Notes: generated from the letters alone by a model not told the origin. DNA of 64,000 nt from Clostridium culturomicium (GCF_000821305.1 NZ_CCXK01000017.1:64159-128158), one strand, 5' to 3'; positions 34,764 to 45,098 are shown, numbered from the stretch's first letter. Numbers and translations are program-made.

Positions 34764-37700
34764 TTGAAGAAGAAGTTTAGGTTAATGAGTATTTTCTTGA
34801 TATTTTTACTTTTAGTAAATTTTATAGTACCATTTAATGCCATGGCTTTTGAAGGTGAAGAAGAAGCTTTATTAAAGGAGATTAATAGTATAAGGGAAGA
34901 AATATCAGATGATAGTGATGTAGATTATTTGAGATATTTAACTTTTAGAGCACTAGATGAACCAATAGATATAAATAATTTATATTTAGGTAATACTAAG
35001 AGACCATTAGTATATTGCCAAAATATAATGAAATTATTTGCATCAAAGGCGGACTTTACCAAGGATGAAAACTTAAGATATGTTAATGAGCTCAAAGATT
35101 CCTTGGATGAAAAGGGTTTCATTTTAGATGAAGCTGCAGAAGTAATGAGAGTGGATTTAGATTTAAAGGGTACATCTCTTGGAATTATAGCTTTAAATAT
35201 GGTTAAGGCAGATTATGATAAGGAGTTAGCCTTTAGGGTTTTATGTAATTATATAGACAAAGAAATTGATGGAACTGACAGTAATTCAATACAATCTCTT
35301 TGTCTTTCACTTATAGCCTTAAAAGCTTTCGACAACGGAGAGGAATATATAAACAAGGTAAAGGAAAAATTGCAATATTGTAATACAGAAGGAAAAATTA
35401 CAGGGGAGTACTGTGATGATTTTGGATGTGAAACTGAGCAGGATATATTTTACAACTCATTTACGATTCAAGCTCTTGTAGCATTAGGGGAAGATCCAAC
35501 TTCAGAAGAATGGACTGATGAAGGTGAAAATTTATTAGATGGATTAAGAGATTTTGAAATCAGAAATGAAAGTGAAAGAGTATCAAAGTTAGCCGCTCTT
35601 GTAGATTACTATAACTTTAAATATAAAAGTGAACCATCAATGTATTTTCAAGAGTACAAAACTGTTTATCCAAAGAGCGTTAAGTTTAATGAAGAAAGAA
35701 TAAAATGCAAAATTGGAAAGGAGAAGGAATTAGATTTTCAAGTTTATGATAATAACGGAGATTTAATGGCACTAAAGGATGTGGTATTAAAAAGCAGTGA
35801 TGAAGGCATTATTGCAATAAGTAATGATAAAATATTACCGCTTAAAGAGGGCGTTGCCACAATAGAAGTTGCATTAAAGGAACATAATGATATAAGAACT
35901 TCAATTGAAGTAGAGGCATATTCACCTAAGGCAAGTACTATTGAAATAAAAGTAAATGAAGAAGAGTTGCCACTAAAGATTAATGATAATACTGCATTAA
36001 GTATTTTAATACTAGATGAAGATGGGGATGATGTAAAAGATTCAGAAGTTATCTTTGAAAGTGATAATGAAAAGGTTGCAGTAGTCGATGCAAGTGGAAT
36101 AGTATATGGAAAAGGTGAAGGATTTGTAAATATAAAAGCCTATGCTAAAGATAATGAATTAGTTTCTACATCAATTAAAATTCAAGTTACTAAGAGTTTA
36201 GGGTTAGATGAAATAACTAAAGATCAAGAAGCTTTAGTAAAAAAACAAATAGATGAACTTTTAGTTCATTATAAAGAGCAAGTTTCTGTTGAGGGGATAG
36301 CTCCTTTAGCTTTAAATAAATTTTCAGTAGATAAGAGGATTTATATAAGCAGAAATCTTGCAACTTGTTATGATTATGCTAGGGCATTATTTGCATTAAA
36401 AGGCTCAAATAGAGATTTCACAAACTATAATGGAAGAAATTTATTAGAAGAGTTAGTATATTCTCAAGTTAAAGAAGGACAAGATAAAGGATTATTTGTT
36501 AAAAATGATTTAGATAAAACTAACTTAGCTTATCAAAGTTATGTAGTATTAGCATTAGATTTATGTGACGGTAAATATGATAAGGAGGCTGCTGTAGAAG
36601 GAGTTATTAAATTATATAAAAGTGGAAAATATAATGTGAATTCGTTCAGTGATGCAGAAAGCAAAGCTGTATTCATAACTATGTTAGCTGGATGTAAAAG
36701 AACTAATGAAATAGATAAAATTACAAAAGAAATAGTTATGGAACTAAAAAATGACTTCAATAATAATGTTGCTCTAAACAGCAGAATGGAACCTAGAGCT
36801 ATAAGTATGGTAATTGAAGCTTTAGTTGCAAATAATATAAATCCAATGCGAAAAAGTTTCACTAATAAAGAGGGTAAAAACTTAGTAGATAATTTATTAA
36901 AATATAGAGCTACGAAATTAAAATATGAAGAAAAAATAGGTGGCTTTACAAATGGTAAAGGTGAAGTTACTTATGATGAAAGTACTTCTTATGGATTTGC
37001 AGCACTTACAGAGTTATATACTAAAGAATCTATATTTGGATTTAAATCTTCACTAGAAATGGAGGAGGAAGATCCACCAGTTATCACGATTGAAGGTATT
37101 AAAAATAATGAATTGTATAGAAAGGATGTAAATGTAAAAATAACTTCAACAAAGGGAAATAACTGGACTGCAATATTAAATGATAAGCCTTTTGAAGGAG
37201 AGAAAATTTCTCAGTCAGGAATTTACACTTTAGTGGTGCAAGCCATTGATGAAAATGGAAATAAGAGCAGCGAAACTTTAAGGTTTATAATCGATAAAAA
37301 TGCTAAAAGTGATATTAGAGTAAGGGTTGAAGGAAGAGATAAAACTTTACTTGATCAAGATGTTCCAGTAGGCGATGGAATAGGGAATGTTTTAGATTTA
37401 TTAAAACTTTCTGCAGGCTGCGATGGTGTTGAAGGGGAAAGTAAAGGATCTTTAGGATATTTTGTAACTTCAATATTAGGTGCCTCTCAAGGTGATAACT
37501 ATGGTTGGTGCTATGCTTTAGTTAAGGATAGTACTATAAATATGCCTATGGTATCAATGGACAATTTTAACGGGTTAAAAGATAAAGATGGAAATATGGA
37601 GTATGATGAAGTAGTATTTTTCATGTCTGACTATACTGGTGTTGATATCACAACTAAGCTTCCTAAACTAGAATATAGTATAAATGATGAGGAGGTTAAT

Positions 37701-38699
37701 TTGAAATTCTCTGTTTCAGATGGAGTAGCAGGAAATAAGCTTGTTATCATAAATAAAGAAGATTATATAACTGATGATAAGGGCGAAATAAACTTAGAAA
37801 AGAAAAAAATAAATGGTGATATATTAGAGATTTATATTGGAGAAAGACATGAAGAAAAGGGTGGTATATTAATAGTACCAGTTAATTTTAAAATAGCTTT
37901 AGAAAATACTAAAAAGATATTACCTAAGCTTGAATATAAAGAAAATAAAGATGAAGTAATATTAAAAATTTATAGTATTGAAGGAGCTTTAAAAAATCAA
38001 CTTGTAATAATAAATGGGGAAAATTATAGAACTGATAATAATGGTGAAATAATATTACAACAAAAAAACTTAGCGGATAGAACTTTAAAAATATCCTTAG
38101 GTGATGAAAAGATAATACCAACTAACTTTGAGGTTAAGTTACAAAGTATTGAGAAAGAGCCAAAAGATGAAGAGCACAAAAATGCGGATATAGATAAAGA
38201 CAACAATAAAGATAATAATAAAGATGAATCCTCAAAGGAAGATAGTAATAATAGTACAGGCTCTACTGAAACAAAAAAAGAAGAATCTAATAACAATTTA
38301 TCAGAGTCTATTGGGAAGAATACTTCAAAGGATGGATTTATTAATGTAAAAGGAGAAAGAGCTTCGCAAAATAGTAGTGAGGAAAATCCGATATATAACC
38401 AACTGCTAAGCAGTGGAGCAATAACTACTGCAAATAAATTAGAAAATAAAACATCAAATGAAGTAAGTCAAAGTACTAATGTAGATATTGCTAAAAAGAG
38501 TGAAAAGGCTCCTGAAAGTAATAAAACTGAAGAACAAATTAAAACTAAAGAAAATAAAAGTGAAGCTAAAGAAGAAAAGAAAGCTGAAGATAAAAATGAA
38601 AGCAAATTAACAGCTAAAATCACTAGTAAAATAGCAGTTATAGTGGCACTTTTAATACTAGTAGCTGGGGCTTTAGCAGTAATTAAAAAAAGAGCATAA
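34764..38699 (+). CDS. Cell-surface transcobalamin-like protein (alpha/alpha repeats, Ig-like domains, DUF4430)
   Basis: A 1311-aa exported protein. TTG 34764 is chosen over GTG 34716 because GGGGAGGG lies 7 nt before it and a clean signal peptide follows (KKKFRLMSIFLIFLLLVNFI...NAMA). Domains, approximate: helical terpene-cyclase-like repeats 35-295; two Big_2-like segments 300-475; a second helical block 485-765; an Ig-like segment 770-845; DUF4430 from about 850 to 965 (GIGNVLDLLKLSAG, GDNYGWCYALV); two short KLEY repeat segments; a K/E/N-rich stalk; a C-terminal membrane helix with a basic end. Helical barrel plus DUF4430 is the plan of intrinsic factor and transcobalamin, and the gene is under a B12 riboswitch, so cobalamin capture at the surface is the best inference. 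No LPXTG motif. Confidence 0.82.
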   Translation: MKKKFRLMSIFLIFLLLVNFIVPFNAMAFEGEEEALLKEINSIREEISDDSDVDYLRYLTFRALDEPIDINNLYLGNTKRPLVYCQNIMKLFASKADFTKDENLRYVNELKDSLDEKGFILDEAAEVMRVDLDLKGTSLGIIALNMVKADYDKELAFRVLCNYIDKEIDGTDSNSIQSLCLSLIALKAFDNGEEYINKVKEKLQYCNTEGKITGEYCDDFGCETEQDIFYNSFTIQALVALGEDPTSEEWTDEGENLLDGLRDFEIRNESERVSKLAALVDYYNFKYKSEPSMYFQEYKTVYPKSVKFNEERIKCKIGKEKELDFQVYDNNGDLMALKDVVLKSSDEGIIAISNDKILPLKEGVATIEVALKEHNDIRTSIEVEAYSPKASTIEIKVNEEELPLKINDNTALSILILDEDGDDVKDSEVIFESDNEKVAVVDASGIVYGKGEGFVNIKAYAKDNELVSTSIKIQVTKSLGLDEITKDQEALVKKQIDELLVHYKEQVSVEGIAPLALNKFSVDKRIYISRNLATCYDYARALFALKGSNRDFTNYNGRNLLEELVYSQVKEGQDKGLFVKNDLDKTNLAYQSYVVLALDLCDGKYDKEAAVEGVIKLYKSGKYNVNSFSDAESKAVFITMLAGCKRTNEIDKITKEIVMELKNDFNNNVALNSRMEPRAISMVIEALVANNINPMRKSFTNKEGKNLVDNLLKYRATKLKYEEKIGGFTNGKGEVTYDESTSYGFAALTELYTKESIFGFKSSLEMEEEDPPVITIEGIKNNELYRKDVNVKITSTKGNNWTAILNDKPFEGEKISQSGIYTLVVQAIDENGNKSSETLRFIIDKNAKSDIRVRVEGRDKTLLDQDVPVGDGIGNVLDLLKLSAGCDGVEGESKGSLGYFVTSILGASQGDNYGWCYALVKDSTINMPMVSMDNFNGLKDKDGNMEYDEVVFFMSDYTGVDITTKLPKLEYSINDEEVNLKFSVSDGVAGNKLVIINKEDYITDDKGEINLEKKKINGDILEIYIGERHEEKGGILIVPVNFKIALENTKKILPKLEYKENKDEVILKIYSIEGALKNQLVIINGENYRTDNNGEIILQQKNLADRTLKISLGDEKIIPTNFEVKLQSIEKEPKDEEHKNADIDKDNNKDNNKDESSKEDSNNSTGSTETKKEESNNNLSESIGKNTSKDGFINVKGERASQNSSEENPIYNQLLSSGAITTANKLENKTSNEVSQSTNVDIAKKSEKAPESNKTEEQIKTKENKSEAKEEKKAEDKNESKLTAKITSKIAVIVALLILVAGALAVIKKRA

Positions 38700-38826
38700 T
38701 TAAGATTAAGTGAGTATTTATCATAGAAAGCTATTTACAGAAATAATTTCACACTATATATGTGTTTATTGAAGTTTTTGAGTTTAGAATTAATAACAAT
38801 AAATAGCATCACAAATAAATGATTAT

Positions 38827-38864
38827 AGCCTTGGGATTTAGTATTACTTTCCTAAGGCTTTTTA
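38827..38864 (+). terminator. Rho-independent terminator of the surface protein gene
   Basis: AGCCTTGGGA (38827-38836) pairs with TCCTAAGGCT (38850-38859) with one G-T pair, followed by TTTTTA. Confidence 0.85.
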
Positions 38865-39212
38865 TAGTTTTAAATAATAAGGTATAAGCAATATTTTATC
38901 TACTTATTTTACATACAGTTTTAGAATAAGAATTTTTTTGAAAACTGTATACTTATAAAAAATTAGTATTTATTTTCATAAAATATAAAATTTAATAGTA
39001 TATATTTGGAATATTCAAATAATTGCTAGATAAGGAGTGTAAAATTTAAATTACTGTGAGGATAGTAAGTTATAACTTCAAGGGGATGTCAATTCCAAAA
39101 TATAATGAAATTGAAAAAGAATTTAATAAGTTATCCAAAGAGATGAAAAATTTAATAAGTTAAACTAAAAGTAGAGTTGAAAATCAAAGGAAGATGGATT
39201 AAACAAGGAAGA
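38865..39212 (+). other. Intergenic region with a short unexplained ORF
   Basis: AT-rich. GTG 39056 to TAA 39163 encodes 35 aa (VRIVSYNFKGMSIPKYNEIE...) without a nearby ribosome site; the second half looks like a coiled-coil fragment of a lost gene. No other feature seen. Confidence 0.3.
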
Positions 39213-39248
39213 AGACCTGACCCGTAGAATTTACGGGTGGGTCTTTTT
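39213..39248 (+). terminator. Terminator containing hairpin repeat copy A
   Basis: AGACC at 39214 pairs with GGGTCT at 39238-39244, enclosing the repeat core CCCGTA-GAATT-TACGGG; TTTTTTT follows. The repeat unit is 39217-39243; other copies are at 44904, 52315, 53378 and 54673. Confidence 0.8.
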
Positions 39249-39333
39249 TTAGACTAAAAATTAGTTGGGGTTTAGTTAGTGTTGACTTAATATAAAAGAT
39301 AAGTGAGGATATATTAATAAATGAAAGATTCTA

Positions 39334-39362
39334 TTGCAAACAATGTTTAATTTTGGTATTAT
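39334..39362 (+). promoter_or_regulatory. Promoter of the thrS T-box transcript
   Basis: TTGCAA (39334-39339), 17-bp spacer, TATTAT (39357-39362) with an extended TGG immediately upstream. Confidence 0.7.
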
Positions 39363-39414
39363 AAGTGAAATAATATTGATAAACATTGATAGGAAAGAGT
39401 ATTATAGGATACAG

Positions 39415-39626
39415 TTTAAAGAGAGAAAGTGTCATAGGCTGAAAGCACTTTTAAATATGTCTATAAGAAAACTACCCTGGAGTTATGGTTTAGTATCAAT
39501 AAAATGAGAAATGCCATGGGTGAAGATCCATAACACTTTTAGAGATGAATTGAGTTTTATAATTCAATTTGGGTGGAACCACGTAGATAACATTCGTCCC
39601 AATACCAGGGAGGGATGTTTTTTATA
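39415..39626 (+). promoter_or_regulatory. T-box riboswitch of thrS, specifier probably ACT (Thr)
   Basis: A short stem I begins AAAGAGAGAAAGTGTCATAG. In the specifier loop GAAA-ACT-A is followed by CCCTGGAG; ACT is at 39471-39473, placed by alignment with the His T-box in this window (overlapping ACC is the alternative and also Thr). T-box GGTGGAACCACG at 39572-39583. Terminator ACATTCGTCCC/GGGAGGGATGT (39590-39618) with a T-run. Confidence 0.92.
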
Positions 39627-39661
39627 TTTAAATTTAAAATTAAAAAAGGAGGTAGAATGAA

Positions 39662-41566
39662 ATGTTAAAGGTAAAATTAAAAGATGGCTCAGTTAAAGAA
39701 GTCATGGAAAATTCAAGTGTTTTAGACTTAGCAGGCTTAATTAGCAAAAAGCTTTTAAAGGCTGCGGTAGTAGGTGAAGTAAATGGCACCTTAGTGGATT
39801 TAAGTCATAAGTTAAATGATAATGATGAGGTAAACATTATAACCTTTGAGGATGAAGTTGGAATTGAGGTTATGAGACATTCTACCTCCCACGTGATGGC
39901 TCAGGCTGTTAAGAATATTTATAAGGATGCAAAGCTCGCAATAGGACCATCAATTGAAAATGGATTTTATTATGATTTCGATATGGAGAATCCTTTAAAT
40001 AATGAGGATTTAGAGAATATTGAAAAGGAAATGAATAGAATTATCCAAAGTAATTTAAGTTTTCTTAGAATTGAAGCAACCAGGGAAGAAGCTATAAAAT
40101 TCATGGAAGAAAGAAATGAGCCATATAAGGTAGAGCTTATAAAAGAGCTTCCACAGGATGAAACAATATCCTTATATAAGCAAGGAGATTTTATAGATCT
40201 TTGCCGAGGACCTCATTTACTATCAACTAATAATATAAAAGCTTTTAAATTAACAAGTGTTGCAGGTGCTTATTGGAAGGGCAATGAAAAAAATAAAATG
40301 CTTCAAAGGATTTATGGAGTAGCCTTTGCAAGTAAAGAGCTTTTAAAAACTTATTTAGATAATATTGAAGAAGCTAAGAAGAGAGATCATAGAAAATTAG
40401 GAAAAGAGTTAAAGCTATTTACTTTTGTGGAGGAAGGACCTGGATTTCCATTTTTCTTGCCTAAGGGCGTGGTCCTTAAAAATAATTTAATAAATTATTG
40501 GAGAGAACTGCATGAAAAAGCTGGATATGTTGAAATTGAAACACCAATAATGCTTAATAAAAGGTTATGGGAAACTTCAGGCCATTGGGAGCATTATAAG
40601 GAAAATATGTATACTTCAATGATTGATGAAGAGGAATTTGCATTAAAGCCCATGAATTGTCCAGGTGGAATGCTTGTTTATAAAACAGAGGCACATTCCT
40701 ACAGAGATTTTCCAATGAGGATGGGAGAGCTTGGAAGAGTTCACAGACATGAGCTTTCAGGTGCTTTACACGGACTAATGAGAGTAAGAGCCTTTACTCA
40801 GGATGATGCTCATATTTTTATGATTCCAGAGCAGATTAAAGCTGAAATTAAAGGTGTAGTAAATTTAATTGATGAGGTATATTCAACTTTTGGATTTAAG
40901 TATAATGTAGAACTGTCAACAAGGCCTGAAGATTCTATGGGAAGTGACGAAGACTGGGAAATGGCTGAAAGTTCACTTAAAGCAGCTTTAGATGAATTAA
41001 AATTACCTTATATAATCAATGAGGGGGATGGAGCTTTTTATGGCCCTAAAATAGACTTTCATCTTAAAGACAGCTTAGACAGAACATGGCAGTGTGGAAC
41101 TATTCAGTTAGATTTTCAATTGCCTCAAAGGTTTGAATTAGACTATATTGGTAGTGATGGTGAAAAGCATAGGCCAATAGTTATTCATAGAGTTATTTTT
41201 GGAAGTATTGAAAGATTTATTGGGATATTAACAGAGCATTTTGCAGGGAAATTCCCAACTTGGTTAGCTCCAGTTCAGGTTAAGATACTCCCAATTTCAG
41301 ATAAGTTCCTTGAGTATTCTAATAGTGTTAAGGAGAAATTGTTGGGCAGCGGCATAAGAGTTGAAGTAGATTCAAGAACTGAAAAAATAGGCTATAAAAT
41401 AAGAGAAGCCAGAAATGAAAGAGTTCCTTATATAATTGTCCTTGGAGAAAAAGAGCAAGAGGGCGAGTATATATCATTGAGAAGCCGTGAGAATGGTGAT
41501 GAAGGAAATATGAACTTAGATGATTTTATATATAGAATAAAGATGGAAGTAGCAAATAAGAACTGA
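39662..41566 (+). CDS. thrS: Threonyl-tRNA synthetase
   Basis: Charges tRNA-Thr; class II synthetase of 634 aa. Domains in order: TGS (1-62, LKDGSVKEVMENSSVLDLA), editing domain with the zinc-binding HSTSHVMAQAV and later CRGPHLLSTNNIKAFKL, class II catalytic core with motif 2 region GRVHRHELSGALHGLMRVRAFTQDD and zinc-site cysteine in LKPMNCPGG, motif 3 GSIERFIGILTEH, and the anticodon-binding domain (WLAPVQVKILPIS). Full length. AAGGAGG lies 8 nt before the ATG. Controlled by the T-box immediately upstream, so it is induced when tRNA-Thr is uncharged. Confidence 0.97.
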   Translation: MLKVKLKDGSVKEVMENSSVLDLAGLISKKLLKAAVVGEVNGTLVDLSHKLNDNDEVNIITFEDEVGIEVMRHSTSHVMAQAVKNIYKDAKLAIGPSIENGFYYDFDMENPLNNEDLENIEKEMNRIIQSNLSFLRIEATREEAIKFMEERNEPYKVELIKELPQDETISLYKQGDFIDLCRGPHLLSTNNIKAFKLTSVAGAYWKGNEKNKMLQRIYGVAFASKELLKTYLDNIEEAKKRDHRKLGKELKLFTFVEEGPGFPFFLPKGVVLKNNLINYWRELHEKAGYVEIETPIMLNKRLWETSGHWEHYKENMYTSMIDEEEFALKPMNCPGGMLVYKTEAHSYRDFPMRMGELGRVHRHELSGALHGLMRVRAFTQDDAHIFMIPEQIKAEIKGVVNLIDEVYSTFGFKYNVELSTRPEDSMGSDEDWEMAESSLKAALDELKLPYIINEGDGAFYGPKIDFHLKDSLDRTWQCGTIQLDFQLPQRFELDYIGSDGEKHRPIVIHRVIFGSIERFIGILTEHFAGKFPTWLAPVQVKILPISDKFLEYSNSVKEKLLGSGIRVEVDSRTEKIGYKIREARNERVPYIIVLGEKEQEGEYISLRSRENGDEGNMNLDDFIYRIKMEVANKN

Positions 41567-41611
41567 AGGAAGTAAAAAGAAGATATATAAATCCATAAAT
41601 TGGAAATTAAC

Positions 41612-41656
41612 TGACACTCTAAATCTTTGATTTACCTAGTGAAAGTTACTCCTACA
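41612..41656 (+). repeat. Dispersed repeat, copy 1 (TGACACTC...ATCTTTGATTT family)
   Basis: TGACACTCTAAATCTTTGAT then TTACCTAGTGAAAGTTACTCCTAC matches two partial copies at 50635-50715. All copies lie directly downstream of a coding gene and before a terminator. Confidence 0.65.
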
Positions 41657-41694
41657 AAGGTATGTGAGTAGTGAGTTTCCTATATAATAAAAAT

Positions 41695-41745
41695 GGCTAT
41701 CATCAAGGGATAGAAATCAACTTGATGATAGCCTTATATTTTATC
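41695..41745 (+). terminator. Rho-independent terminator of thrS
   Basis: GGCTATCATCAAG (41695-41707) pairs perfectly with CTTGATGATAGCC (41721-41733), followed by TTATATTTTAT. Confidence 0.85.
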
Positions 41746-41975
41746 CATAGCCACTTTTTTTAACTTATCACCTGATAGGTCAAACGTATATATGAATCTT
41801 CAAGTATTTTACACATATAATTTTAAAATATATACAAAATATGTACAATTTGGTAAAGTATATTCATAATCTAATTCTAAATCGTATTATATTACGTCAT
41901 ATTGGTATTTTTATATTATAATTTTAATTGACTGTTAAAATAAGACAAACCTAAATATTAATGGAGGTAATTTTT

Positions 41976-42299
41976 ATGGAATGTGTTGAAATTAGCCATG
42001 AGAAAAAGGAAAAGTATCTTGAAATAGTAAAAGAATGTAGGGAAATGATAAAAACAGAGAAGAATAGGCACTGTACATGCCCTAAAATAAAGTGTGAGTG
42101 GCATGGAAAGTGTTTTGAATGTGTTCTTTTACATAGAGTTAATCAAGATCATGTACCTTGTTGCTTACAACCAATGCTTCGTAATAAAATCAAAGAACTT
42201 GCAAAAGTAGCAGAAATGATTACTGAACCAAAACCATTAACTCCAGGAGAATATTGGGACTATGTAAATGAAGCATGCCCTAACAAGGATGATAAATAA
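41976..42299 (+). CDS. Small Cys-rich protein, possibly metal- or Fe-S-binding
   Basis: A 107-aa cytosolic protein whose function I do not know. The centre has CTCPKIKCEWHGKCFECVLL followed by HRVNQDHVPCC, giving eight Cys and several His within 35 residues, a probable metal- or cluster-binding site. The C-terminus is helical with one more Cys. ATG 41961 is possible, but GGAGGT lies 7 nt before ATG 41976, so that start is used. It is monocistronic, with its own terminator. Confidence 0.75.
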   Translation: MECVEISHEKKEKYLEIVKECREMIKTEKNRHCTCPKIKCEWHGKCFECVLLHRVNQDHVPCCLQPMLRNKIKELAKVAEMITEPKPLTPGEYWDYVNEACPNKDDK

Positions 42300-42428
42300 T
42301 TAGGAAAGACAAAATAGACACTTCACATATATTCATTCGCAATATTCATATATTGTGAAAAGAGGCACAAGCAGTCCTCTTAATTTTTGCTGTATTATCA
42401 ACATTTATCTCTAGCATAGCTTAATAAT

Positions 42429-42472
42429 AAAAAGTGAGAAGCTCCATAAAAATGGAACGTCTCACTTTTTTC
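42429..42472 (+). terminator. Rho-independent terminator of the Cys-rich gene
   Basis: AAAAAGTGAGA (42429-42439) pairs with TCTCACTTTTT (42460-42470), with an inner TCCAT/ATGGA stem and a T-run. Confidence 0.9.
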
Positions 42473-42625
42473 TATTTATAAGTTAAGAAACTTTAATCTT
42501 CTATCCTTCTACTTTAATTATAGCATATGTAGCAAATTATTTACAGACTGGTAATTTTAGGTGATTGTGATAAAATTTCAATATTAATTTAAAGATGCTG
42601 ATGATCATCACAAGGGGGAGATATT

Positions 42626-44863
42626 TTGTCAATAAATCAATCTGAATGGCTAGTAGAAAAAGAATGGTTAAATAAGATACTTGAGGAGGTAAGAACACAA
42701 TTAGAAGAAAAGAGAAGTTCTAAAGAAAATTAAAAAAAAGAGGCAATTGAGACACAAAGGGAATTGTGGGAAAATGTTGGAGCTGTTTCAGTGGAAAATG
42801 GCCTGCAGCATATTGTAGATTTCATGCAGTTTATTAATACCATGAAGGTTCAAAAGAGAAGCCATGAGTTTGAACGAAAATTAATTGATAAATATGAGAA
42901 TATGCTTTTATCTCCTTACTTTGCAAGAATGGATTTTCAGGAAGATGGAGAAGAAACAGCTGAGAAGTACTATATTGGAATTTCTAACTTAATTAATGGG
43001 GATTTTGATTTTCTTATATATGATTGGCGAGCTCCAGTTTCCAGTATGTTTTATGATTATGAAATCGGAGAAGCTTATTATAAGTGTCCTGATGGGATCA
43101 TCAATGGCAAAATATCAATGAAAAGGCAATATAAAATTCATGATGGCGAAATTGAGTATATGTTTGACAGTAATATAAAAATAGATGATGAGGTGCTGCA
43201 GGATATATTAAGTAAAAGTAGTGACAATAAGATGAAGGCTATTGTAACTACGATTCAAAGGGAGCAGAATAAAGCAATTCGTAACGAAAAATATAAAAAT
43301 TTAATTGTTCAGGGGCCAGCAGGAAGTGGGAAAACTTCTGTTGCTCTTCATAGGATTGCTTATTTATTATATAAGCATCGTGATACTATAACAGCTAAAA
43401 ATATAGTGATATTTTCGCCTAATAATATTTTTAATGACTATATTTCCAATGTTTTACCTCAGTTGGGGGAAGATAATATGCTGCAAACTACCTTTAAAGA
43501 ATATATGCATGATGTTTTGAAGGATATAGCTGGGAAAGAAGATTATTGTGAAGTGATGGAGAATATTTTGGGCGATGAAAGTGAGCAGGCATATCCTATT
43601 AGAGTCAAGAGTTTAAGGTTCAAGTCTTCGGTGGAGTTTGTTAAATTATTAAGGGTATATACAGAATACTTAGAAACCATGGACAGAGGCTTTGAAGATA
43701 TTACTTTAAGAGGAAAAACTATAATTTCAGCAGAGGAAATGAAGGAGTTGCTTTATAAGGACTATGTAAATCTTCCTCTTAAGAGAAGATTAGAAAAGTT
43801 AAAGCAAAGAATTCTATATCTTCTAGAGCCTTATGAAAGAGCATTAGTTAATAAAGCAATGACAGAAGTACAAGAATCAGATGAATATTTAGAACAGGAT
43901 GAAATAGTGAAATTAAGTAAAGCCTTAGTGAGTAGAGAAATTAAGACTATAGTTAATGAAATTGAGGAAAAAACTAAATTTGATTTGATGGATTGCTATA
44001 AGGCTTTTTATGAAGACATAGAAGTTTTCTTAAAAATGGCAAATATTAAATATGATAATGAAAGTATTGAAGAGATTAAAAAATATACCCTAGAGAACTT
44101 AAAAGGTAAAAAGATAAATTATGAAGATCAAATAGCTTTATTATTTATAAGAGGAGCTGTAGGCGGCATTCCAAAAACAGAAGAAGTAAAGTATGTAATT
44201 ATTGATGAAGCTCAAGATTACACACCATTACAATATGAAGTTTTTAATCAATTATTTAATAAAGCAAACAAAACAATCCTGGGTGATATATCCCAATCTA
44301 TTAACCCTTATATGAATATGGGAAGTTATAGTAATGTTGTAGATATATTTAAACCTGAGAATACTTCCATAATAAATTTAACTAAAAGTTATAGGTCAAC
44401 CATGGAGATAACTAAATTTTCACGAAGAATATTAAGTGATGAAATTAATAATGAATACGTGGAAAGACGGGGAGAGTGTCTCAAATTAAATGGCTTTATA
44501 AGTGAAGAAGATATAAATAAAAGGATAGTTGAAAAGGTAAAAGTTTATAAGGAGCAAGGGCATAATTCCATAGGAATAATAACAAAGAATGCTCAAGAAG
44601 CAAAGGGAGTTTACAATTATCTGAAGGATAGGCTTAATGCTAAAATCATTGTTAGTGAAGATGATGAGTATGAAAATGATATTTTAGTCATTCCTGCCTA
44701 TCTTGCTAAGGGTTTGGAATTTGATGTGGTTATGATATATAATGCCAGCTATTTAAGGTATAAGGATGAAGAGGATAGATTGCTTCTTTACACCGCTTGC
44801 ACCAGGGCTCTCCATGTTTTAGAAATATTTTATATGGGGAAGGCATCATCATTAATAAATTGA
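42626..44863 (+). pseudogene. helD: HelD-type RNA polymerase-associated ATPase interrupted by one in-frame stop
   Basis: UvrD/Rep-like ATPase that in Firmicutes removes stalled RNA polymerase from DNA. The full frame runs from TTG 42626 (behind AAGGGGGAG), but TAA at 42731-42733 stops it after 35 codons. The same frame continues (EAIETQRELWENVGAVSVEN) to 44863. The downstream 699 codons, readable from TTG 42764, keep Walker A GPAGSGKTS, VIIDEAQDYTPLQ, GDISQSINPY, SYRSTMEITKFSRRIL and ACTRALHVLEIF. The lost part is the N-terminal coiled coil that enters the polymerase secondary channel. It may be inactive, restart internally, or reflect a sequencing error. Confidence 0.8.
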
Positions 44864-44895
44864 AAATAAGGCTATATTTTAGTAGACAGAATAGG

Positions 44896-44939
44896 AATAA
44901 GTCTTCACCCATAGAAATTACGGGTGGGCTTATTTTTTT
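44896..44939 (+). terminator. Terminator with hairpin repeat copy B
   Basis: AATAAG (44896-44901) and CACCC pair with GGGTG and CTTATT (to 44934), followed by a T-run. The repeat unit at 44904-44930 is the most diverged of the five copies. Confidence 0.85.
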
Positions 44940-45012
44940 GATAACCTAATGTTGAGGAGCAGTTGAATTTTGAATTAGAAAGAAGGTATAGTATTATTAA
45001 AGGAGAATATTT

Positions 45013-45030
45013 ATGGAAGATATGGTGTAG
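45013..45030 (+). other. Five-codon upstream ORF with a consensus ribosome site
   Basis: AAAGGAG (44999-45005) is ideally spaced before ATG 45013, which reads MEDMV and stops at TAG 45028. A TATCAGTG/CACTGATA hairpin (45035-45063) follows before the desulfhydrase gene. It could be a leader peptide or the stub of a lost gene. Confidence 0.4.
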
Positions 45031-45098
45031 ATATTATCAGTGGAGTTGTGTTTTACACTGATATTTAATATTTTTATAATTTCTAGGAGGGTTAGCAT

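Noticed and set aside
38600..38699. Sortase anchor at the end of the surface protein
   Set aside because: There is a hydrophobic helix and basic tail but no LPXTG-type motif, so a membrane anchor is called instead.
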